In this document: positions 10,978 to 20,555 of the stretch, in pieces | Layout: each line of letters opens with the position of its first letter | Position numbering within the stretch: position 1 is the stretch's first letter | Source of the DNA: Moniliophthora roreri | Taxonomy: Eukaryota; Basidiomycota; Agaricomycetes; Agaricales; Marasmiaceae | Assembly (NCBI GenBank): GCA_001466705.2 | Contig: LATX02000189.1 | Location: 434,001 to 498,000 of the forward strand | Reading direction: 5' to 3' | DNA: 64,000 nucleotides | Program-made: the position numbers and the translations under genes | Notes under the pieces: model-generated | What the model was told of the DNA's origin: nothing | The model's database searches: none | What the model saw: only the letters and a program-made list of their open reading frames with translations

Positions 10978-11678
10978 ACAATTCACGACCGCTTTCCCTT
11001 TTTTTCATCTTGCAGAAGATACATACACTTACATTTGTGAACCATCACCGTACTCCTCTTAATCCCGTTCTGACAATGTTGCTGGTTGTGTACTTTGATT
11101 GAATCGATGGAGATCCTAAAATACATTCTGTCAATAACATGCCAAGCCAGAGTATTGGCCGGTTTTCGTCTACTAAGCCTCATGAGTTGCTCAACGTGGC
11201 GGTCTCGTCATAAGATATGTCATATCAAGCGAGAACGATATGAGTTTGGCTAGCCTGGCGAGCCGGCTCTACTCGCACAGAAGGTAGTCGTTCTGTGCAA
11301 TACGAGTAAAGCAACGGACTGTTTCGTGCGTGAGTGTCCCGATATGATCTTATGTACACTTTCAAGAAGATCCAACTTCCCAGCATATATAGATGCCAAA
11401 TCACATTCGTTACCTCAATACACCTGGCATACCAGTGATGTGAGCCTCTACTTCGGCGGGATTTGGAAAGGAACCGCCCATCACGTCCGGGGCATAATAG
11501 TTTGCAACACATGCTGAAAAGGCGACTGTGGAATGCGCAAGAAAGGGACCAAGAATTCAGTCAGTCAAATACCAGAATCTAGGAAATCTGCGAACCAAAT
11601 ATTTCCTTTTCAAAGTCCCGTCTCTGAAATTTTCTTCAGACTGAATGTAGGAGAATTCAAAACACATTGACCGCATCC
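10978..11678. other. Intergenic
   Basis: It holds the 3' flank of the Ran gene and the 5' flank of the FRG1 gene. Overlapping short frames on both strands (11225-11517) show no family resemblance. Confidence 0.5.
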
Positions 11679-11699
11679 ATGCGTGAGAAATTATCAACC

Positions 11700-12744
11700 A
11701 TGTCTGACACAAAACCCCGCTCATCCAAGCTCAAATTCAAAGGCGACAAATCTTCTCACAAGAGCAAAAAACGAAAGCGGGAAGATGACGATATTGTTGC
11801 TGGATCTAGCAGCAGTAAACGAAAGGCCAAAGAAGACAACACCGATCCGGAAACATGGGTTCTACCAGAGACACCAGAAGAAATCCGAGGACCAACATGG
11901 ATTATACATCCTTCCGACCCGAGCTGGATTAGTGTCAATTTCAACTCGACAACAAGTAGAGTTGTTCTCGCGTCGTTGGATAAAGACAAGGATGGGGAGG
12001 AAGGCGAAGGGAAAGGACTGCTGGATAGGACTCCGACGGATGTTGCTCAGGTGTGTTGGTTCCAATATATGCATAACACAAGAAACTCATCGAAACCCCG
12101 CATAGGTATGGGTAACAACTCGGGTCGCGGGTTCACCAACAATCAACATCCGTTCTGGTACCGGTGAAGGCAAATTTCTGTCTTGCGACGCCCATGGAAT
12201 CGTTTCGTCTGACAGGGACGCTCGGGGGCCTCAAGAAGAGTGGACCCCCATCATCTTACCTGACGGAATGGTCGCTTTTCAAAACATATACGAGAAGTAT
12301 CTTGGGATTGATGAGGTGGCTGGTGGTACAATGCAGTTGCGTGGGGATAGCGATGAAGTAGGGTTTAACGAGAGATTTTGGGTGAAGATACAGTGGAAAT
12401 ACAAGAAAGAGGCAGGAGAGGAGAACAAGAAGAAGAGTTTGAAGGACAGTGGGTTGGAAGGTGTGACAAGAATCGATGAGAGCGGAACGAATAAGCTGCA
12501 TCAGGCTTGGGGAGCAGGAAGAAGTGTGGTATCTGCCCAAGATAAAAAAGAGGTATGTCGTCTTCCCCTTTTCTATGTTTGTACTGGACTGAGCGATATT
12601 CTGTCGCATAGCTAAAACAGGCAAAGAAGGAAGGGAGACTGGCGGAAGCACTGCTGGACAGACGGAGTAAATTGAAGAGGTGCGTGCTAGTTAGTCTCGA
12701 TACATCGTTCTCAACTCAATCTCCATAGTGATCGGTTCTGCTGA
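11700..12744 (+). CDS. FRG1: FRG1-like nuclear actin-bundling / RNA-processing protein
   Basis: The product of about 290 residues starts MSDTKPRSSKLKFKG, with a Lys-rich nuclear-localisation-like segment (KSKKRKRE, SSSKRKAKE). The beta-trefoil FRG1 core follows: WVLPETPEEIRGPTW, YLSCD-like FLSCDAHGIVSS, PDGMVAFQNIYEKYLGID and RFWVKIQWKYK. The end ALLDRRSKLKSDRFC is characteristic of the family. Introns lie after VAQ (near 12052), after SAQDKKE (near 12553) and just before the last five codons. An upstream in-frame ATG at 11679 would add seven residues; I chose 11700 for its better context (CAACC before ATG). FRG1 proteins act in the nucleolus and in pre-mRNA and rRNA metabolism. Confidence 0.88.
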
Positions 12745-13056
12745 CTTATGGAACGCCTACACTATGTACATTAGTGTGATCTAGACGAGTAACTAACCAC
12801 ACAGCTAGGAATAACATTCGAGTTTCTCTGCGCAGCGCTCAACGTCATTCCAGGACTTTTTTTTTGCTGAACTGTAAGCATTGAGGGATTCCCTCGAAGG
12901 TCAGACACACTATCAATTCTGCATTCACCACGTATTGTACAAATATATCCTATGCAAGGCAGCCAAAATCCATGTATTGTTTTTGTCGTATATGAAGTTT
13001 TTAGTGGTTTTTGAAATGTGTTCAAAAGAATAAGCGCAAAAAAAACTTTGGAGCGA
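12745..13056. other. Intergenic, convergent 3' flanks
   Basis: This lies between the 3' ends of FRG1 and the repeat-peptide gene. It is AT-rich with a T9 run near 12860; nothing else is seen. Confidence 0.5.
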
Positions 13057-13719
13057 CTAAACGGTTTGCTGCCCACTGCGTCCACGGCCCCTAGATCCAG
13101 AATCGCCATGCCTCCGAGCTGTCAGAGTACGACGACCTCTTCCACGAGAGCCTGAATCACCATGCCTGCGAGCAGTGAGGGTACGTTCATGACTGCGACC
13201 ACGTCCCCTGGATCCAGAGTCACCATGTCGGCGAGCAGTGAGGGTACGCACATGGCTGCGACCATGTCCTCTAGATCCGGAGTCACCGTGTCGGCGAGCA
13301 GTGAGAGTACGTTCGTGACTGCGACCCCTTCCTCTGGAGCCAGAGTCATCATGTCGGCGAGCAGTGAGGGTACGCGCATGGCTGCGACCACGTCCTCTAG
13401 ATCCAGAGTCACCGTGTCGGCGAGCAGTGAGGGTACGTTCGTGACTGCGACCCCTCCCTCTGGAGCCAGAGTCGCCGTGCCTGCGAGCAGTGAGAGTACG
13501 TTCGTGAGAATCGCCATGTCGACGAGCGGCGAGGGTGCGTTCATGGCTCCGACCACGTCCCCTTGAACCAGAATCACCATGCCTGCGAGCTGCGAGAGTG
13601 CGTTCGTGGCTGCGACCCCTTCCCCGAGACCCACTATCGCCGTGTCGACGAGCGGTGAGAATGATACGTTCATGACTGCGACCGCGACCACGCGATCCAC
13701 TATCACCATGGCGCCTTTT
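13057..13719 (-). repeat. 63-bp tandem repeat array, about 11 units
   Basis: The array is coding in the minus-strand RRHGDS frame. Most units are 63 nt with few differences. One unit lacks 24 nt and one lacks 9 nt, both multiples of three. A second minus-strand frame (13122-13724) and a plus-strand frame also stay open, simply because the unit lacks stops there. Confidence 0.9.
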
Positions 13720-13980
13720 GGCAACCTGAATAAGCTTATGAATCAGAGCCAGAGCCATGACGGATTGAGAATCAGATACTGGCCTCGACAAACTCGCTAC
13801 GCCCACGAATTTCATTCGCACCGACGCTGAGCTCGTCGGTAGCGATTGGGTTGATCTAGGTAATTCACTCTTGAGTATAGGAGAAAAGCCATAGATCAAA
13901 GAACGACTTACCGGGATCGCAGTGGCAGTGGAAAGCACAGCAGCGATGACAAAGAGGATGAAGTTCTTGTTGAATTGCAT
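13057..13980 (-). CDS. Secreted tandem-repeat protein with dibasic sites, candidate kexin-processed precursor
   Basis: The ATG at 13980 opens a signal peptide (MQFNKNFILFVIAAVLSTA, then TAIP). After a short spacer the protein is about 11 tandem units of 21 residues. Each begins RRHGDSGS, continues with RGRGRS and ends HERTLTA; the first unit is preceded by K (VAKRR). Two units are shortened in frame by 8 and 3 residues. The RR/KRR at every boundary fits Kex2-type cleavage in the Golgi, as in fungal kexin-processed repeat proteins. A 54-nt phase-0 intron (13726-13779) and a 42-nt intron (13870-13911) keep the frame. An alternative 56-nt intron 1 would break it. A TATA box lies about 70 nt upstream. 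No UstY-type oxidase is nearby. It could instead be a structural Arg/Gly-rich secreted protein. Confidence 0.68.
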   Translation of the reverse strand: MQFNKNFILFVIAAVLSTATAIPVSRSLIYGFSPILKSELPRSTQSLPTSSASVRMKFVGVASLSRPVSDSQSVMALALIHKLIQVAKRRHGDSGSRGRGRSHERIILTARRHGDSGSRGRGRSHERTLAARRHGDSGSRGRGRSHERTLAARRHGDSHERTLTARRHGDSGSRGRGRSHERTLTARRHGDSGSRGRGRSHARTLTARRHDDSGSRGRGRSHERTLTARRHGDSGSRGHGRSHVRTLTARRHGDSGSRGRGRSHERTLTARRHGDSGSRGRGRRTLTARRHGDSGSRGRGRSGQQTV

Positions 13981-14050
13981 GTTGGAGTCTGAGGTTTGCT
14001 TGTTCTCGAGTTGTACACTGGAGCGAGGATTTCAACCAGGGAAAGGCCAG

Positions 14051-14058
14051 TTTTTATA
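14051..14058 (-). promoter_or_regulatory. TATA box of the repeat-peptide gene
   Basis: TATAAAAA on the minus strand, about 70 nt upstream of the start codon at 13980, at a typical distance for a strongly expressed basidiomycete gene. Confidence 0.5.
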
Positions 14059-15274
14059 ATCTTCTTGCAGAGAGATGGGAATTGGCAAGGTGTACTGGGA
14101 CAAGGCCAAGACAATGTACGGAGGCTTTGACAGAGCGCAGCTAACGTCCCATAGGTCAGAATGTAAATTGTGTTTTTAGATGGGAGCAACAAGTAGTAGT
14201 CACTAGTTGCATAAGTGAAGAGCCAAAAGCCTACGGGCAAAAAAATCTGTTCGTGCACCATTACCGTTCCGCAGCAGCCGGTAATTGGTGTGTTGTGTGT
14301 GGTGAGTGTCCTGAATCGTAACTTGTTGTCCCACTGATGAGAAGGTGGTACCTCAGGATAGAAAACAAGCCATCAGATGGAATAATAGCATGCAGATTGA
14401 CTAGGAATGAAGAAGCTAGGAAGTTTGACTGGAAGAAGTGTCTCGAGGGAGGGACGCCGGAAGTGACCGAGGAAGTCGCTAGATTACTGAGTTATAGGCC
14501 ATGAACCTCCGGCCCTTGATATGTCGTGTCTGAGGAAGCTCCGAGGTCACTGAGATGGGCTTCGGGGCTTTATGCATAATTGGATTCGACCATTAACTGC
14601 GCACGCACCTGAGATTTTGAGGCGTATCTCTGAGGTAAAAATGAGACCATACCGCAGCGATTGTGAGAGAATGATGACTGGACATTTAATGTTCAGAAAA
14701 GAGCCATAAATGTGCCGAGAAAGCCCTGGTCGAAGTAGCTACAGTCTGCGCACAACAGACACCAGACACCGAAACACGAAAGGGGTCAGGGCTGCAAGCA
14801 TATTCCATGTTTAGAAGAGTTTTCTCATCGCCGCGTACCACGTCAGTCTTCGACGATCGAGGACTAGTCCCTTTTTCGAGCCTTCGCGGCCGAGAACTCC
14901 ATGTCCACGTCGACATCCACTCAGCAATGATGCAGTCATTCACTCTCTACGCATTTTTGTCATCCAAGTCGGCCTTTGAGCGCCAACTTGGAAATGCCTG
15001 CCAGAAACGCGTGGTCTGCCGTTTAACCGAAAGCACTTTGAGCACTTACTCAGCATTTCAGCTAACTCTGAAAGAATCTAAATTGAACTTTATTTTCTTA
15101 AAAAAATTTCCTCGACTGGGCGTAGTGTATGCTGAAAAACCCGAGGCTCGACTCAATGTCGGAAAGGAACCGCGACGGAGGCAAATTATTTGACGTAGTT
15201 GATGCCGCACGGCATGATGTTGATCTCCTTTTGCTTTTCTACGATGGAGGCCGGCAAAGTGCCACACCCCACGG

Positions 15275-15280
15275 TATAAA
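15275..15280 (+). promoter_or_regulatory. TATA box of the MFS transporter gene
   Basis: TATAAA lies 38 nt before the ATG at 15319, followed by a CT-rich stretch. Confidence 0.4.
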
Positions 15281-15318
15281 TCCTTCCCTCTCCTCTTGTC
15301 TTGACGTTCACCACGGTC

Positions 15319-18284
15319 ATGGCATCTTCCCAAAATGAAGACCCCGCGAGCAAGGCCCCGCCTTCTACCGATGCAGACCCTTCAAAGTCAAAACCTGGAC
15401 AGTCTTGGAAAGCAAACGAAGTCCACGCGCTGCCCAAGAATAACTTGCCTATTGTAAGTATAGAGTACTGTCTCTGCGTTCTTCGATGACTGACTTTTTG
15501 CTGGTTTTCTTCTAGGTTTTCCTAGGGCTGATGTGCTGTATCTTCCTAGCTGCCATAGATCAAGTTTGTCTTTCGCTTTTCACTGTGTAACTCGCAAGGA
15601 AGTTGAATGGAGACGTCATTAATCCTAGACAATCGTTGCGACAGCTTTACCAACCATTGTGAGCGATTTGGGAGGTGGTAGGAATTATAGCTGGGTTGGA
15701 AGGTGGGTGTTTGTGTCCTGATCGGTCTCTGTGATGACTGACTGTTTCTAGTGCGTATCTCCTCGCTGCAGCAACACTATCACCGCTGTACGGAAAGCTT
15801 TCGGACATCATAGGTATAAACTCCCCCGTGTATCTAGACTATCTCCGGCTGATCTCGGCAACAGGAAGGAAGCCGATATTGTACGGATGCATCGTTGTAT
15901 TCCTGGTTAGCACAAACCTTTTTTCTTTGTCTTGCGATGCCATTCACCCGCCTATACCCAGATCGGCTCCGCGTTGTGTGGTGCTGCGCAAACAATGGTC
16001 TGGTTGATTGTATGCCGTGCTGTTCAAGGCATCGGTGGAGGAGGAATCATTCAATTGGTGCGTGTTTCGCCATTTAACGCGTATTTTTGACTTACTTTCC
16101 ATCAAAAGGTCAACATTACTGTTAGCGATATCGTGCCCTTACAGGAGTAAGCAGGGCTCGTGGTTGAAAGTCATTAAGCTAATGAATGAAATAGGCGTGG
16201 CAAGTACGGCGGTTTGATTGGTTCGACTTGGGGTATTGCGAGGTGTGTATACTTTCCATTTACAGAGTCCAAGAAAGTTGACAATGCATAGCGTTGTCGG
16301 TCCGCTACTCGGAGGAGTAAGTGAATTGAATATCATTTCTTTGGTGCCTATTTAATACGTTCCGGCTTCAAGGTATTCACCGACCATGTTAGTTGGAGAT
16401 GGTAAGACTCAAGCCTGGTATCCAAATCACCGTATCTCACTCCCATAACAGGTGCTTTTGGATCAATTTGTATGATTCTGCTCCTTTAATTTCAAGACGC
16501 CTAACATATCATGAACAACAGACCGACCGGCGGAGCCGCAGTAATACTTTTGTTCATTTTCCTACACCTCAATCCAGTGCAACAAAAGACCTTCAACGAA
16601 CATGTCAGAGAGTTCGACTTCTTCGGTCTATTTCTCATCATCGTCGGTGTAGTCTGTCTGCTTCTTGGGTTCAGCTTCAGCGAAACTGAATGTGGGTACT
16701 CTTCAGTCATGTATACGGACAACTTAATTGACGCATTCATACAGGGAGGTCCGCACAAACTATTGCTCTCTTGGTTGTTGGTGGATGTGTGTTGATCAGC
16801 GCCGGAATGTATGAAGCTTTCACGACCAAGTCCGCCATTATACCACCTCGTCTATTCAAGGCAAGATCTCACTTTTCTGAGTATCATCATGGTTTATGCT
16901 CACACTCTGACTAGACCCGAACCACTGCGATCATCTTGATATCTACCTTCCTCCATGCAATGACATTCTTCGCAGGTGAGTCGCCTGTCTTTCTTTCACC
17001 TGTTGTCGGTGTTTATACGAAACTCTAAATAGGTGCCTACTACCTCCCTCTGTACTACCAGATCTTAGGAGCCTCTGCTACAGGCGCCGGTGTAAAGTGA
17101 GTTGTGATATTGACATCCTTGACACAACAGCTGACCCGGCCTGTCAATTCAGGATGCTCCCATTCTCTCTTGGCAGTGCTCTCGTCTCTGCCATCTCGGG
17201 TGTCATTGTTACGCGATTTGGGGAATACAGAATAGTTATGTGGATCGCATGGGGCATCTTCACGCTTGGTTATGGTTTAATGACAATGTTGGACAGTTAT
17301 TCAAACATGTGAGTGTTCTTCCGTCCCACTTACATTCCGAGGCTAATCCCAGGCACGTCAGAGCAAAACAAGTTCTCTATCCCTTGGTTGCCGCTATCGG
17401 GATTGGATGTCTCTTCCAGGTACGTGCTGGTATTCTGCAGTTAATGATGAACAACAGAGATTGACGGCCTATTGTAGACACCGCTGATTGGTTTGCAGGC
17501 GGCTATGCCAATCAAGGATATGGCGACTAGCACTGCTTCGTTTGGATTCATCAGGTGGGTCATGAATGCTTTTCCCCCCCCTATTCCTGGATCGTATTGA
17601 CAGCACCCCCTGCGTAAATTTAGAACTTTGGGTGGCACGGTTGGTATTGCAATTGGACAGGCCGTCTGGTCAAGTGTGAGTGGTGTTCCCGTGATTCAAA
17701 ACGTTCCTAATTGATGATTGTTTGCGCTTATTTTAGACTTTGCAAAACAGACTGGACAGAATACCTGACCTCCCTTTTGATACATCTGGTGGTGAACTCG
17801 CACAGAGTGTCAGGCACTTGAAAGAGATTTCTGTCTGTTCATATTCTTAGTTTCGAGGACTCCCCACTGATATTCTTGGACAGGATGCCAACCAACGTTC
17901 AGCTGTTATACAAGCCTATGCCAAGTCCATAAGTTCAATATGGGTGGTTTGTACGCCTATCGTAGGAGTGGGCTTCCTTATGGGTGCGTTTTCATTATAA
18001 TGAGTTACTTTTGCGTTAACCCTTTCGATTTCCCAGTTCTATTTTTACGAAGATACACCCTCAAACGCACCATTGTGCGGGGTGGCGATGATAAGACCAA
18101 GGTAAATGATGAAGAAAAGGGTGTGCCACAAGCAGCAACGCCTTCCTCAGAAGACGTCCATTCCGATGTCAAAATGGCTGAAGCTCCAACGAAGGATGCT
18201 GCACCGAGATACACAAAATCTCTGGACGAAAAGCGCCCGGTGGAAGATGAGAGGAAGACCGACGGAGATGTCCGGTCATCGTAG
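15319..18284 (+). CDS. MFS multidrug/toxin efflux transporter, DHA2 (14-TM) type
   Basis: This is a proton-driven plasma-membrane exporter. The start is MASSQNEDPASK with a hydrophilic N-terminal tail. TM1 carries the Asp of LAAIDQTIVATALPTI, then SWVGSAYLLAAA, motif A in GKLSDIIGRKPIL, VQGIGGGGIIQL, and motif C in GIASVVGPLLGGVF followed by WRWCFWINLPTGG. This is the standard order for the azole-resistance/toxin-pump group. The second half has the extra central helices and ends in a long charged cytoplasmic tail (KTKVNDEEKG..KTDGDVRSS). The gene is split into well over ten exons, several very short. TAG is at 18282-18284. The last 11 coding bases and the 3' UTR belong to an 85-bp tandem duplication. 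The substrate cannot be told from sequence. Confidence 0.9.
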
Positions 18285-18443
18285 ACAGAAGGATTAGTAC
18301 TTTTTATAAGTAGCAGTCTATGCGGTTCATATTTTTGTATCGGGACTTAGATATTTCTGGTCATCGTAGACAGAAGGATTAGCACTTTTTATAAGTAGCA
18401 GTCTATGCGGTTCATATTTTTGTATCGGGACTTAGATATTTCT
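18274..18443 (+). repeat. 85-bp perfect-register tandem duplication
   Basis: Copy 1 is 18274-18358 and copy 2 is 18359-18443; they differ at one base (AGTACT versus AGCACT). Copy 1 includes the last 11 nt of the MFS coding sequence with its stop, plus 3' UTR. Confidence 0.95.
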
Positions 18444-18649
18444 TGATGAGCTTGAGGCAGCCTGGATTCCTCCAGACTTTCAAATTTCCAGATTGAATTC
18501 ATGAGAAGTCAGGATGTTTCGAAGATCTGGAACCAGTTCTGTGTGGGGGAAGGCGCTGCAGAACCACGTGCTACACTCTTTCAATAGTCTCCCCCGGCCG
18601 CTCTCACCACTCTTCTCCATCAACCATCCCAGACAATTTTCCTCTAACA
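18285..18649. other. Intergenic
   Basis: The first half is taken up by the duplicated MFS 3' UTR. The rest is the 5' flank of GID4, with a CT-rich stretch before its start codon. Confidence 0.5.
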
Positions 18650-20059
18650 ATGCCGACAGAGTATACGCACGATGAACCAGCTTCTATTGAGAACCAGCAG
18701 ACTCAAGTCAAGCTATGTACCCGTTGTCACCGTGCGGTAGAGCCAGGCAGCTCCGTCTTCATCGTAGGCGCAGAGGCAATCCTTTGCGCTGGATGCCAGA
18801 CTCAAAGTCATCTCATTTTCCCTTCTCGGTCCCCTCTGGCGCCGGCGTCGCCTCTAGTCGACATTGATCCTCGGGCAACCCCTCCATGCGGCGAGCCTGT
18901 GTCTACTGCGCGTGACACCTCAAGGTGCACACCCAGCCCTTTTGAGGTTGCCAACAACCCAGAACCACTGCCGCGCACCTATCACGAACCTGTGGTCAAG
19001 CCCTCCTATCAACCTGCTTTATCAACACTTCATAATCCCGTCAAACCCCACTCCATCGTCACCTCAACCTTGCCTCTTCCTACAACCCGTTCACAGCCCC
19101 TCACCCAACCGCAGCGACCGTATCTAGCGCCCAGCCCGCTCACGGATATCTCCCGCTTGCGAGTGCGCTCACAAACTCATCATTGTCTGTACCCTGGTGC
19201 TATTTTTCAGGGGACGCAGAAGAGTGGTCGGAACAGCTATGATGTGACTGTGACGATAGTGGTGCGTGTATTCGACACATGTCCAAAGCCTGTTTGACTC
19301 AGACCTTGGGTAGGACGTGGATTTTTCCTCTTCTTTTCTTTGCGGATACCTTCGGATATGTGGCCTGACGAATGACTGGCCAGAGTTGACGACCTATTTC
19401 GACGCCGAGATCATAGGAAGCCGACATGGCTTCTTGACGCAGAATTGGGGGGCGACTGAGCAAGAAGATCTTGTCCATTGGTCCCGCTTTCCTGCATTCC
19501 GACATGTTAAACACGAACTTCAAAAGCCTCGTTTAACCATGTGCGACCGAGATAGAGGCGCAGTGTTTATGAGGTGGAAGGAAAAGTTCTTGGTTCCGGA
19601 TCATCGAGTGCAAGACATCACTGGTGCCAGCTTTGCTGGTAAGTTGGGAAATGCTTCACGCTAGCCTCTAATCCGACAACGTCTGCAGGTTTCTACTACG
19701 TTTGTGTTGATTTTAATCCGTCAACAACCAAAACTTTGGAATCAGAACATATGCCTCTTACCCCAGAAAATGACGAGCTGGACTCTTCAGTAATTTCGTC
19801 TTCACAGAAACTTGAGTTTCCTCGTCGTCGTCGTGACTCGAGTACTCGAAGGCGGGGACGTTCGGCTTCTGCCACTCGAGTGCACACTACACCAACAGCA
19901 ACCATGAGCGGCTTCTACTTCCATCAAAACTCTGAGCCGTGCGTACACATGCTTTACTTCTTATTATGCCCTCGCTCTAACGCCCTTTATTGCAGGTATC
20001 AGCAGCTATCATTGTCTCACGTACCTGAAAGTACGAGTGCTAGCTTCGAGTTTGCATGA
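18650..20059 (+). CDS. GID4: GID4/Vid24, substrate receptor of the GID (CTLH) E3 ubiquitin ligase
   Basis: GID4 recognises N-terminal Pro degrons on gluconeogenic enzymes. An N-terminal zinc-like element is visible (LCTRC and LCAGC, about 30 residues apart). A Pro/Ser/Thr-rich linker follows, then the Vid24 beta-barrel: YPGAIFQGTQKSGRNSYDV, then DFSSSFLCGYLRICGLT, then PELTTYFDAEIIG, HWSRFPAF, FMRWKEKFLVPDH and ITGASFAGFYYVC. The barrel contains an acidic/Ser and RRRRDSSTRRRGRS insertion, and the last exon is short (..STSASFEFA). Introns follow VTIV (GTGCGTG), inside the Gly codon of FAG|FYY, and inside SEP|YQQ. The ATG at 18650 has a good context (CTAACA) and TGA is at 20057-20059. Confidence 0.9.
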
Positions 20060-20555
20060 TCCACTTCTCGCTGCTCCATTCTTTTAACATCACCCCCGCT
20101 CTCCGCCCATGTACAGTATCTCTAGTTCCCTTGGACCTCCGCATTTGCTTCATTTCTCATACCGTATACCTTGCTTTGACAATCCATGTATTGACTCTTC
20201 GCGATATTTTACACTTTCCTGATCAGGTCTTGTGATGCGGTATACGGAGCTCGGATCCAATTCCTTACCTGTCACTTTAGCATGTCATGTGAAAGGCAAA
20301 AACGCTGGAGTACCTACTTTATGTATCCCCACCGGCAAGCTCGGGTCACCGTCGTCTGCATTGTAAGTCCGAGTACGAGGATCCTGACTCCGATGTTCAA
20401 GCCGAGTAATATACAAGTAGTTCACATGATGGGCAAACGATGAAATTTTTACTAGCATTTGATTCTTCGTTGCGTATCCGAGGAGTATATATTCAAGTCT
20501 GGTCTCAAGCTCACAGACCCCTCCAAACTTTGACGTTCAAGTCACTAGCTTGGTG
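20060..20555. other. Intergenic; promoter of the monooxygenase gene
   Basis: A TATATAT element at 20486-20492 lies about 64 nt before the start codon at 20556. No gene is seen in the rest. Confidence 0.45.

Larger units (their letters stand above)
13981..15318. other. Intergenic, divergent promoters
   Basis: About 1.3 kb separates the starts of the repeat-peptide gene and the MFS transporter gene. Frames at 14686-14943 (minus) and 14807-15193 (plus) overlap each other and resemble no family. I see no repeat or RNA gene. Confidence 0.45.

Noticed and set aside
13162..13566. Plus-strand frame (Ser/Thr/Ala-rich) opposite the repeat array
   Set aside because: It is an antisense by-product of a repeat lacking stop codons in that frame; it has no signal peptide or independent context.
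14807..15193. 128-codon plus-strand frame between the repeat-peptide and MFS genes
   Set aside because: It overlaps an antisense frame, has no domain or family pattern, and its composition looks like spacer DNA.
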